Positions 1 through 5,721 are shown, counted from the first letter of the stretch. The stretch is 6,662 nt of DNA from QHWT01 sp046734675 (GCA_046734675.1 JBKPRU010000112.1:1-6662); one strand, 5' to 3'. Notes: generated from the letters alone by a model not told the origin. Program-made: numbers and translations.

Positions 1-107
1 TTGTTGGCGTCGTACTGGCCGATCAGACGCGCCGCCGCCTGATGGCGGAGCATCATCGTCAGCTTGTCGCGGTAGAACTCGTCGAGAAGCGGGAGCAGGT
101 CGGTCAC
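1..107 (-). CDS. N-terminal fragment of an unidentified protein, possibly ferritin-like
   Basis: A reading frame opens at GTG (107-105) and runs off the window start, giving 35 codons with no stop. The peptide begins MTDLLPLLDEFYRDKL and ends in RLIGQYDAN. It looks like amphipathic helix, with acidic and aromatic residues (Asp9, Glu10, Tyr12) and a later His22-Gln23. This is loosely reminiscent of the first helix of a ferritin-like bundle, but too little is present to identify it. The GTG overlaps the TGA of the upstream DksA-like gene (GTGA, 4 bases), which implies translational coupling and one transcript. An AAGGA sequence lies about 12 bases before the GTG, longer than ideal spacing, so coupling may matter more than the ribosome site. 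The coding frame is fairly secure; the family is a guess. Confidence 0.6.
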   Translation of the reverse strand, partial: MTDLLPLLDEFYRDKLTMMLRHQAAARLIGQYDAN

Positions 108-442
108 GAGTTCTGCTTTTCCTTGCAGCTGATGCAGACCCGCGTCCACGGAATCGCGTTCAGCCTCGCCGGAGCGATCGGCTCGCCGCAGTCGCGGCAC
201 ACCCCGTAGGTCCCTTTCTCGATCCGCCAGAGCGCCTCTTCGATCGCCTGCAGGATCTTCGCGTCCGTCTGTTTGAGCTTCAGTTGAATGTGGACTTCGT
301 TGTTGCCGCTCGCCTGATCGGCGAGGTCCCCCTGGCGGGAGTTCACGTCCATCGAAGCCTGGAGAGGCTTCACGCCGCCGCCCGCCGCCAGGATTTCGCC
401 GCGCTTGCGAAGCAGCGCTTCCTTGTAGACCGACGTATCCAT
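104..442 (-). CDS. DksA/TraR-family C4 zinc-finger transcription regulator
   Basis: This 112-residue protein has a helical hairpin followed by a C-terminal zinc finger. The four cysteines Cys82, Cys85, Cys103 and Cys106 form CxxC-x17-CxxC, the classic DksA/TraR spacing. Asp39, Asp42 and Ala44 fit the DxxDxA motif at the coiled-coil tip, which in E. coli DksA reaches into the RNA polymerase secondary channel. The family binds RNA polymerase and alters initiation at sensitive promoters, often together with ppGpp. At 112 residues it is shorter than E. coli DksA (about 150), so it may be a DksA-like paralogue rather than the orthologue. The ATG at 442 was chosen because GGGGGGAAG lies just upstream and family similarity begins there. 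The frame stays open back to 646, but that stretch is repeat DNA. The stop overlaps the next gene by GTGA. Confidence 0.93.
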   Translation of the reverse strand: MDTSVYKEALLRKRGEILAAGGGVKPLQASMDVNSRQGDLADQASGNNEVHIQLKLKQTDAKILQAIEEALWRIEKGTYGVCRDCGEPIAPARLNAIPWTRVCISCKEKQNS

Positions 443-503
443 GCCGACTTCCCCCCGGGGAGCACACACACGGCGAGCCCGGTGAGCACGCCGCGAATGT
501 CCG

Positions 504-512
504 ATGATATCA
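504..512 (-). promoter_or_regulatory. Candidate extended -10 promoter for the DksA-like gene
   Basis: On the minus strand this reads TGATATCAT, that is TGn followed by TATCAT, a five-of-six match to TATAAT with the extended -10 TG. It lies about 60 bases upstream of the ATG at 442. I see no good -35 hexamer at 17 bp. It sits inside an imperfect dyad (CCGAT at 501-505 and ATCGG at 514-518), which could be an operator or chance. The call is weak and rests on sequence match only. Confidence 0.3.
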
Positions 513-515
513 GAT

Positions 516-546
516 CGGAAGACGGAGGTCGGAGGACGGAGGACGG
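516..546 (+). repeat. Heptamer tandem repeat, CGGAGGA unit
   Basis: About 4.4 copies of a 7-bp unit are present: CGGAAGA, CGGAGGT, CGGAGGA, CGGAGGA, then CGG. The array is in the gap between the AIM24-family gene and the DksA-like gene. It resembles in style the short tandemly repeated heptamers known from filamentous cyanobacteria. No function can be read from it. Confidence 0.85.
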
Positions 547-601
547 CCCGAAACGGCCGATATTCTGTCGGAGGACCGGTCTTTTCGGTTGACCCCGTCG
601 C

Positions 602-628
602 ATCCGTGTCCATCCGTGTGTATCCGTG
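602..628 (-). repeat. 10-bp-period intergenic repeat with CACGGAT core
   Basis: Three copies of CACGGAT (minus strand) start exactly 10 bp apart at plus positions 602-608, 612-618 and 622-628, with variable spacer bases between them. The copy nearest the AIM24-family gene lies only four bases past its stop codon. From memory, similar CACGGAT intergenic repeats recur in acidobacterial and planctomycete-type genomes; I cannot verify this here. The 10-bp period is close to one DNA turn, which would place the units on one face of the helix. Confidence 0.75.
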
Positions 629-632
629 GTGG

Positions 633-1379
633 CTATTCGCCGCCAATCAGGTCGCCGATCTTCCCCAGCGTCCCGCCGAAGTCGCGGGTCACTTCTTCGC
701 GGTCGCCGCGATACGCCTGGTGGATGCGTTCGGCGAGCCGCGAGAACGGCAGCGTCTGCAGCCAGATTCGTCCCGGACCGGTGAGCGACGCGAAGAACAA
801 CCCTTCGCCGCCGAACAGGCTGGTCTTGATGCCGCCGACCCGCGCGATGTCGTAGTCGACACCCGGTTCGAGCGCCACCAGGCAGCCGGTGTCGACGCGC
901 ATCCGCTCGCCCGCCTGAAGATCCACCGGCACGATCGTGCCGCCGCTGTGGATGAAGAGGTCGCCGGTGCCTTCCATCTTCTGGAGGATGAAGCCTTCCC
1001 CGCCGAAGAACCCCGCCCCGAGGCGCTTGGTGAACGCGATGCTCAGATCGATGTTGCCGGTCGCACACAGAAACGCGTCGCGCTGACAGAGCATCTGCTG
1101 GCCTTTGAGCGGCAGGTGAATGATCTTGCCGGGATACGGGCCCGCGAACGCGACCCGCGCGCCGTTTCCGGTCGCGCGGAAATAGGTGATGAACAGCGAC
1201 TCCCCCGCCAGCAGCTTCCGCTTCAGGCCACCGAGCAGGCCACCCTCCATCTTCGATTCCATGTCGATGAATTCGGTCATGTACATGAGCGCGCCCGCCT
1301 CCGCGCGCACCACGTCGTTGACGCCCAGCGTGAGGACGACGGCCTGCATGTCGTCGCCGATGATTTCGTGCGTGATCAT
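633..1379 (-). CDS. AIM24 / TIGR00266 family protein
   Basis: The 248-residue product matches the AIM24 (formerly DUF124) family, whose bacterial members are mostly uncharacterised beta-rich proteins named after a yeast mitochondrial protein. Evidence is the glycine-rich internal duplication: GGEGFILQK followed by GTGDLFIHSGG (about 126-147), repeated as GGEGLFFASLTGPGRIWLQ (about 190-208). An early EAGALMYM stretch (27-34) is also typical. The C-terminal 35 residues are charged and probably helical. There is no signal peptide or membrane segment, so a cytoplasmic location is likely. The ATG at 1379 has GGGAGC about four bases upstream, a convincing ribosome site, and the length is normal for the family. 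It lies between two repeat-filled gaps (182 and 190 bp) in the same direction as its neighbours. Function is unknown. Confidence 0.93.
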   Translation of the reverse strand: MITHEIIGDDMQAVVLTLGVNDVVRAEAGALMYMTEFIDMESKMEGGLLGGLKRKLLAGESLFITYFRATGNGARVAFAGPYPGKIIHLPLKGQQMLCQRDAFLCATGNIDLSIAFTKRLGAGFFGGEGFILQKMEGTGDLFIHSGGTIVPVDLQAGERMRVDTGCLVALEPGVDYDIARVGGIKTSLFGGEGLFFASLTGPGRIWLQTLPFSRLAERIHQAYRGDREEVTRDFGGTLGKIGDLIGGE

Positions 1380-1423
1380 GTCGCTCCCGGGTGGCTTGTT
1401 GCGTTCGGTCAGCTTTTCTCAAT

Positions 1424-1449
1424 GCGCGTGGGGCCCCACCCCCACGCGC
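1424..1449. repeat. Perfect 10-bp inverted repeat (stem-loop)
   Basis: GCGCGTGGGG (1424-1433) is exactly complementary to CCCCACGCGC (1440-1449) across a 6-base loop. This would make a very stable hairpin in RNA from either strand. No U-rich run follows on either strand, so it is not a classical intrinsic terminator. It could still protect the 3' end of the ybbP transcript or slow polymerase before the AIM24-family gene. Confidence 0.85.
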
Positions 1450-1468
1450 TTACGCGCTGCGCGCGACG

Positions 1469-1517
1469 CCCTTCGTCCCTCGACAGGGCTCGGGACGACC
1501 CTGAGCCTGTCGAAGGG
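1469..1517. repeat. REP-like palindrome of the CCCTTCGACAGGCTCAGGG type
   Basis: The arm at 1477-1494 pairs with 1500-1517 across a 5-base loop, with only two single-base bulges and one G-T pair. On the minus strand it starts CCCTTCGACAGGCTCAGGG, a motif I recognise as a very common dispersed intergenic palindrome in diverse bacteria. An extra CCCTTCG at 1469-1475 can replace the outer part of the stem by pairing with CGAAGGG at 1511-1517, so two competing folds exist. No transposase is nearby. Confidence 0.75.
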
Positions 1518-1520
1518 TCG

Positions 1521-1545
1521 GGCTTGCCGCCGCTTCGCGGCAGCC
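1521..1545. repeat. Short inverted repeat beside the heptamer repeat
   Basis: TGCCGC (1525-1530) pairs with GCGGCA (1537-1542) over a 6-base loop. GGC (1521-1523) can extend the stem with GCC (1543-1545) after a single-base bulge. It directly joins the GCCTTCT repeat and follows the REP-like palindrome, so the three probably travel as one composite intergenic element. There is no T-run to make it a terminator. Confidence 0.6.
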
Positions 1546-1563
1546 TTCTGCCTTCTGTCTCCT
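1543..1563 (-). repeat. Heptamer tandem repeat, AGAAGGC unit, abutting the ybbP stop
   Basis: On the plus strand the units are GCCTTCT, GCCTTCT and a degenerate GTCTCCT, giving two exact copies and one diverged copy of 7 bp. The last unit overlaps the ybbP stop codon (1564-1562), so the repeat begins exactly where coding ends. With only two exact copies it would be unremarkable alone; its significance comes from the other 7-bp arrays in the window. Confidence 0.6.
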
Positions 1564-4174
1564 ACTCCGCCCTCAGCGTGCCGAGCGGCTTCTTTCGGAG
1601 CACATCGTAGCTCGCGATCACACCCACCGATCCGACCAGGAGCGTCGTGATCGCGGCGCCGATCGACGCGAGGAGCGGCGCCGGACGCCAGGGGATGTCG
1701 AGCACGTGCCGCGAGACGCCCCAGGTCAGCGCCATCGCGCCGGCACCGCCCACGACGCCGGCGAGCAGGCCCAGCACGCCGTACTCGACCGCCAGCATGG
1801 CGCCGAGCATGCGGGTGTTCGCGCCCAGCGTGCGCAGGATGGCGGCCTCGTAGACGCGCTGGAACTTCGTCATCGCGACCGCGCCGACCAGGATCAGCAC
1901 GCCACTCAGCAGCGCGATTCCGCCGACGATGGAAATCGCGAGCGTCAGGTTCTTCACCGCACCGCTCAGCGTCGCGAGCACTTCCCGCACGTCGATCGCC
2001 GAGACGTTGGGAAACCGCGCCACCAGATCGCGCTGGAAGCGGCCGCGCTCGCTCGGGTCTTCCGGCGCGCGCAGGATCCCGATCCACGTCTGCGGCGCGT
2101 GCGCGAACGGGCCCGGCCGGAAGACGAACATGAAGCCGCCGTTGCGCGCGTCTTCCCATTCCACGTCGCGGACGCTGCTGACCCGCGCTTCGAGAATGCG
2201 CCCGAGCACGTCGAAGCGGACGATGTCGCCGACGTTGATGCGGAACCGCTCGTGGATGCTGCGCTCGACCGACACTTCGACGGGACTCGCCTTCTCGTCG
2301 AGCGGCGGCTGGCCGTTCCAGAACTTTCCATCGATCACCTTCTCGTTGGGCTCGAGATGGTCGCGATAGGTGATCACGTACTCGCGTCCCAGCGATCCCC
2401 GCCGTCGCACATCGTCGAACGACTCGAGATTGGTCTCGCGTCCGCGGACGCCGGTCACGCGCGCGCGCAGGACGGGAATCAGGCGCGGAGGTCCGGACTC
2501 GGGCGCCTTCCGATCGTCCAAGAATGCGCGCACCTGCTCGACTTGATCGGGAAGAATTTCGATGAGGAACATGTCGGCGCCGCTCGAGGACAGCTCGAGC
2601 GAGAACTGCTGGAGCAGATTCGCCTGCAGCGAGCGCACACCGATGACGAAGAAGCTGCCCAGACCGACCGCGAGCAGGATGACGCGGGTCTGGTTGCCGG
2701 GCCGACCGAGGCTCAGGACGGCGTGGCGCAGCGGAAACGCCCGCGCCCGCGCCAGCGGACGCACCGCATAGACGATGGCGGTGCTCGAGACGTGGAGCAC
2801 GAACGCCACTGCGCCAAATCCGATGCAGACGACGAGGCCGACGCGCAGCGATGCGGCCTGCCAGCTGGCCACCGCGACCAACGCGGCGCTGACGCCCACG
2901 GCGACCGCAACCTGCAGCCAGTCGACCGCGCCTAGTCGCGCCCGCATGCCGGCCACGGACCACCACGGCGGCAGCAGCGCGGAGGTCGCGAGCCCGCTCA
3001 TGGCGCCGCCGCGAAGGAGTAGCAGCGGCTTCACTCGTCGCACTTCGAGCAGCGGCACGAGCGAGAACAGCAGCGAGACCAGCATGCCGACGCTGACGCC
3101 CTGCCAGACGGCAGACGCCGTCAACGAGGTTCGTCCGGTCCCGAGCGTCGCCGCCACGGCCGGCGGAATGGCCGCGAGCCCGAGGCGCGCGAGCACGATG
3201 CCGAGCGCGCTGCCGGCAAGTCCGAGGAGGACGACCTGGAGCACGTAGGCAGATAGCACCTGCCGCGTGGTCGCACCAACGCACTTCAGGATGGCGACGC
3301 TCCGGATCTTCTGGCGGACGAACACGCGCGTGACGCTCCACACGCCAATGCCGCCGAGCACCAGGATCACGAAGCCCACGAGGCTGAGATAATTTTCGGC
3401 GCGGATCAGATCGTCGCCGATCTGATCTTCCGTCGAGCGGAACGAGCGGACGCTGACGAACCGATCGCGGAAGCGCTGGCGGAGATCGCGCGTCAGAGGC
3501 TCGACCGCGCTGTCGCGCACCTTCAGCAGGATCTCGTAACGGGCGCGGCTGCCGAACGTCAGCAGGCCCGTCGAGCGCAGATCGTCGAGATCGATCAGCA
3601 CCCGCGAGCCGAACGAGAAGGCGCCGGCGCGGCGTCCCGGCTCCTGCGAAATGACGCCACGGATCGTGAACGGCTTGCCGGCGATCATCAGGTGGTCGCC
3701 GACGGCGAGGCCGAGCTGCGCCAGCAGCTCGGGGCGCACGAGCACGCCGCGATCGCGCAGGAGATCGTGGGTGAAGGTCGAGCCGCCCTGCAGCACGACG
3801 CGCCCGTAGAACGGGAAGCCCGCCTGCACCCCGCGCAGCTCCACCATCCGCGCCGCGGTGGCCCCCTTCCCCTCCTCTGGCCGCACCATCGTCGCGACTT
3901 CGACGGCTTCCTGCCGCGCCTGCACCGGCGCGTCGGAGAGGCGCCGCTCGATGGCCGCGCGCAGGTCGTCGGTCCAGGGACGATTCGTTCCGATCGCGAT
4001 GTCGCCGGCAATGAGCGCGCGCGCCTCTCGCGCAAGGTCCGTGCGCACGTTCTGAATCATCGATCGCAGCGCGACGATGGCGCCGACGCCAATGGCGACG
4101 CAGACGAAGAAGAAGAGGAGACGGCGCCACGAGGCGCGGATCTCGCGGGCCGCCATGAGCACGACGAACTTCAT
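1562..4174 (-). CDS. ybbP: YbbP-type ABC transporter permease with two FtsX domains
   Basis: This 870-residue membrane protein is the permease partner of the ATPase encoded just upstream. Hydrophobicity suggests ten helices, at about 19-38, 262-283, 305-330, 357-377, 417-440, 443-470, 497-515, 742-768, 789-816 and 834-856. Two large extracytoplasmic domains fall at about 40-260 and 516-740. FtsX-like cores follow each domain, ending in the family-like EVRRVKPLLLLRG (377-389) and DVLRKKPLGTLR (857-868). This ten-helix, two-domain plan fits E. coli YbbP (about 800 residues) rather than four-helix MacB or LolC/E. Such transporters are thought to use ATP to move extracytoplasmic domains rather than open a channel. 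The ATG at 4174 overlaps the ATPase stop by ATGA and has no Shine-Dalgarno sequence, so translation is probably coupled. The match to YbbP is by architecture and gene order, not alignment. Confidence 0.9.
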   Translation of the reverse strand: MKFVVLMAAREIRASWRRLLFFFVCVAIGVGAIVALRSMIQNVRTDLAREARALIAGDIAIGTNRPWTDDLRAAIERRLSDAPVQARQEAVEVATMVRPEEGKGATAARMVELRGVQAGFPFYGRVVLQGGSTFTHDLLRDRGVLVRPELLAQLGLAVGDHLMIAGKPFTIRGVISQEPGRRAGAFSFGSRVLIDLDDLRSTGLLTFGSRARYEILLKVRDSAVEPLTRDLRQRFRDRFVSVRSFRSTEDQIGDDLIRAENYLSLVGFVILVLGGIGVWSVTRVFVRQKIRSVAILKCVGATTRQVLSAYVLQVVLLGLAGSALGIVLARLGLAAIPPAVAATLGTGRTSLTASAVWQGVSVGMLVSLLFSLVPLLEVRRVKPLLLLRGGAMSGLATSALLPPWWSVAGMRARLGAVDWLQVAVAVGVSAALVAVASWQAASLRVGLVVCIGFGAVAFVLHVSSTAIVYAVRPLARARAFPLRHAVLSLGRPGNQTRVILLAVGLGSFFVIGVRSLQANLLQQFSLELSSSGADMFLIEILPDQVEQVRAFLDDRKAPESGPPRLIPVLRARVTGVRGRETNLESFDDVRRRGSLGREYVITYRDHLEPNEKVIDGKFWNGQPPLDEKASPVEVSVERSIHERFRINVGDIVRFDVLGRILEARVSSVRDVEWEDARNGGFMFVFRPGPFAHAPQTWIGILRAPEDPSERGRFQRDLVARFPNVSAIDVREVLATLSGAVKNLTLAISIVGGIALLSGVLILVGAVAMTKFQRVYEAAILRTLGANTRMLGAMLAVEYGVLGLLAGVVGGAGAMALTWGVSRHVLDIPWRPAPLLASIGAAITTLLVGSVGVIASYDVLRKKPLGTLRAE

Positions 4175-4857
4175 GACGCGGCGGCGGGCGCCTCGGTCAC
4201 GCCGACGATCCGTCCGTCGCGGAGCGCGATGGTCACGTCGGCGCGCTGCGCAAGCTCGGCGTCGTGCGTGACCAGCACGACGGTCGTGCCGCGCCGGCGA
4301 TTGACGTCGATCAGGAGATCGATGACCTGATGGCCGGTACCGCTGTCGAGATTTCCGGTCGGCTCGTCGGCGAGGAGAATCGGCGGATCGTTGGCAAGCG
4401 CGCGGGCGATCGCGACGCGCTGCTGCTCCCTGCCGGAGAGCTGTGAGGGATAGTGATGGCCGCGCGCGGCCAGCCCGACCTCGGTGAGGAGCCCGGCGGC
4501 GCGTCGCCCCGCGTCACTCGCGCCGGCGATCTCGAGCGGCACGCGCACGTTCTCGATCGCGGTCAGCGACGGAAGCAGGTGGAAGAACTGGAACACGAAA
4601 CCGATGCGCGTGCCGCGAAAGCGCGCGAGCGCGTCCTCGGACATCGCCGTGATGTCGGCGCCGTCGATGACGATCCGACCGGTCGACGGCGCGTCGAGCC
4701 CGGCCAGCAGGCCGAGCAGCGTGGACTTGCCGCTCCCCGACGGTCCGGTGATCGCCGCGACCCGTCCCGATTCGATCGTGAGATCGATCGGGTGCAGGAT
4801 CGTGAGCATCGAGTCGCCGCTGGGAACGGTGCGCGAGACCCCGTGCAGCTCGATCAT
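4171..4857 (-). CDS. ybbA: YbbA/LolD-like ABC transporter ATPase
   Basis: This 228-residue nucleotide-binding protein has the complete ABC set: Walker A GPSGSGKST (38-46), Q-loop Gln90, Walker B ILLADEP (160-166, catalytic Glu165), D-loop NLDS (169-172) and switch His198. The length and the FQFFHLLPSLTAIENV segment (89-104) are typical of the LolD/MacB/YbbA group. It would energise the permease encoded next. One oddity: the signature reads LSGRE (140-144) instead of LSGGE, with an AGG arginine codon in place of glycine. The ATG at 4857 overlaps the esterase stop by ATGA and lacks a ribosome site, pointing to coupled translation. The frame stays open far upstream, but that part is antisense-style arginine-rich translation of the esterase gene. 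Assignment to YbbA rather than LolD rests on its neighbours. Confidence 0.94.
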   Translation of the reverse strand: MIELHGVSRTVPSGDSMLTILHPIDLTIESGRVAAITGPSGSGKSTLLGLLAGLDAPSTGRIVIDGADITAMSEDALARFRGTRIGFVFQFFHLLPSLTAIENVRVPLEIAGASDAGRRAAGLLTEVGLAARGHHYPSQLSGREQQRVAIARALANDPPILLADEPTGNLDSGTGHQVIDLLIDVNRRRGTTVVLVTHDAELAQRADVTIALRDGRIVGVTEAPAAAS

Positions 4858-5582
4858 GAGGCGTTCGCCGCGTCCACCATCGGCCTGAGGGCGCGCCACA
4901 TCGTCTCGGCGACAATCTGCGAGCCTTCCGCGTTGGGATGAATGCCGTCCGCCTGGTTGAGCGTCGAGATGCCCGCGACTTTGTCGAGCATGAACGGCAC
5001 GAGCGTGACGTGATACTGCTGCGCGAGATCGCGGTACACCTGTCGGAACGACGAGGCGTACTCGGGCCCGTAATTGGGCGGCGCCTCCATGCCGGCGAGC
5101 AGGACGGCAATGCCGCGTCCCTGCGCGGCTTCGATGATCGCGGCCAGGTTCTTCTTCATCTGATCGACCGGAAGCCCGCGCAGTCCGTCGTTCGCGCCGA
5201 GTTCGAGGATCAAGAGGCGCACGTTCTGCTGCTGCAGCGCCCACTCCAGTCGCGCCCGCCCCGCTGCGGAAGTGTCGCCGGAGACGCCGGCGTTGACGAC
5301 CTCCCACCCATAGCCGTCCGCCTCGAGTTTTCGCTGCAACAGCGCCGGATACGCCTGCGATTCGAGGAGACCAAGGCCGGCCGTCAGGCTGTCGCCGAGC
5401 GCGACGACCTTCGGCCGGGCGGAATCATCCGGCGCGGGCGCCGGTGTGGATGCGGGGGTCGAGGCGGACGCGTGCGCGGGTGTGGACGCCGTGGTCTCCG
5501 CGTCAGGGGCGCTGCGGCCGCAGGCACCGGCCAGAAGCGTGGCGAGGATCAGCGCCACGGCATGAAGACGTCGCATGTGCAT
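4854..5582 (-). CDS. tesA: TesA-like SGNH/GDSL esterase, probable lipoprotein
   Basis: The 242-residue product is a GDSL hydrolase of the E. coli TesA (thioesterase I, lysophospholipase L1, arylesterase) type. All SGNH blocks are visible: GDSLTAG with nucleophile Ser65, SGDTS with Gly102, GANDGLRG with Asn131, and DGIHPN with Asp212 and His215. NYGPEY (170-175) also parallels TesA. The first 20 residues form a signal peptide ending LLAGAC, with Cys21 as likely lipidation site, although alanine at -3 is imperfect for a lipobox. A flexible linker rich in Ser, Thr, Pro and Ala (about 30-56) separates the anchor from the enzyme. The enzyme therefore probably acts outside the cytoplasmic membrane while tethered to a membrane. 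The stop overlaps the ABC ATPase start (ATGA). ATG at 5582 or 5576 (Met3) could be used. Substrate cannot be read from sequence. Confidence 0.93.
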   Translation of the reverse strand: MHMRRLHAVALILATLLAGACGRSAPDAETTASTPAHASASTPASTPAPAPDDSARPKVVALGDSLTAGLGLLESQAYPALLQRKLEADGYGWEVVNAGVSGDTSAAGRARLEWALQQQNVRLLILELGANDGLRGLPVDQMKKNLAAIIEAAQGRGIAVLLAGMEAPPNYGPEYASSFRQVYRDLAQQYHVTLVPFMLDKVAGISTLNQADGIHPNAEGSQIVAETMWRALRPMVDAANAS

Positions 5583-5589
5583 GTATCGT

Positions 5590-5596
5590 TATTATA
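5590..5596 (-). promoter_or_regulatory. Symmetrical -10 element, likely tesA promoter
   Basis: The minus strand reads TATAATA, a perfect TATAAT, in otherwise GC-rich DNA. It ends eight bases before the first tesA ATG, so a start 6-8 bases downstream would leave a leader of only 1-3 bases, or 7-9 to the second ATG. There is no Shine-Dalgarno sequence in that space. No convincing -35 is seen at 17 bp (CCCGTC). The plus strand reads TATTATA, also -10-like, so the same palindrome could fire both ways. Confidence 0.55.
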
Positions 5597-5626
5597 GGAC
5601 TGCGATTTGCAGCGACGGGTTCCGAC

Positions 5627-5682
5627 ACCAGCTACCAGCTACCAGCTACCAGCTACCAGCTACCAGCTACCAGCTGCCAGCT
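5627..5682. repeat. Heptamer tandem array, ACCAGCT x 8
   Basis: Seven perfect ACCAGCT units (5627-5675) are followed by one variant, GCCAGCT (5676-5682). The array occupies the divergent gap between tesA and the small plus-strand gene. High identity between units implies recent expansion or homogenisation, and such arrays are prone to slipped-strand copy-number change. Because it is non-coding, changes would alter promoter or leader spacing in 7-bp steps, not a reading frame. Confidence 0.97.
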
Positions 5683-5696
5683 GGAGCTGGAAGCTG
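5671..5696. repeat. Inverted repeat at the end of the heptamer array
   Basis: CAGCTGCCAGCT (5671-5682) faces AGCTGGAAGCTG (5685-5696), complementary at 11 of 12 positions with only GG between. The right arm looks like two array-type units in reverse orientation, so the array ends in a near-palindrome that could extrude as a hairpin or mark a turning point of repeat copying. Confidence 0.75.
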
Positions 5697-5699
5697 CTA

Positions 5700-5718
5700 G
5701 CTGAGAGCTGAGAGCTGA
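5700..5718 (+). repeat. Second heptamer array, GCTGAGA unit
   Basis: Two full copies of GCTGAGA and a partial GCTGA sit immediately upstream of the ATG at 5722. The unit differs from the neighbouring ACCAGCT array but has the same 7-bp period. It occupies the place where a ribosome site for the small gene should be. GAGAG about ten bases before the ATG is the only purine-rich candidate, so the repeat may supply the ribosome site. Confidence 0.8.
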
Positions 5719-5721
5719 TTT

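Noticed and set aside
443..646. A 68-residue N-terminal extension of the DksA-like protein
   Set aside because: The extension translates the intergenic repeats, overlaps the end of the AIM24-family gene, and the internal ATG at 442 has a clear ribosome site and matches the family start.
1424..1449. Intrinsic terminator for ybbP
   Set aside because: The stem is strong but no U-tract follows on either strand, so it is described only as an inverted repeat.
504..2935. Long plus-strand frames of 368 and 409 codons opposite the AIM24-family gene and ybbP
   Set aside because: They have composition typical of antisense frames in GC-rich genes, no motifs, and lie opposite strongly supported genes.
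1419..4130. A 903-codon minus-strand frame overlapping ybbP
   Set aside because: It is extremely arginine- and alanine-rich with no domains and overlaps the convincing permease in another frame; it is a GC-rich shadow.
5444..5704. Plus-strand frame with a SYQLPAT heptapeptide repeat
   Set aside because: The repeated peptide is simply the translated ACCAGCT array (three 7-bp units make seven codons), and the rest is antisense to tesA.
5627..5718. CRISPR array
   Set aside because: The units are contiguous 7-mers without spacers, and there are no cas genes.
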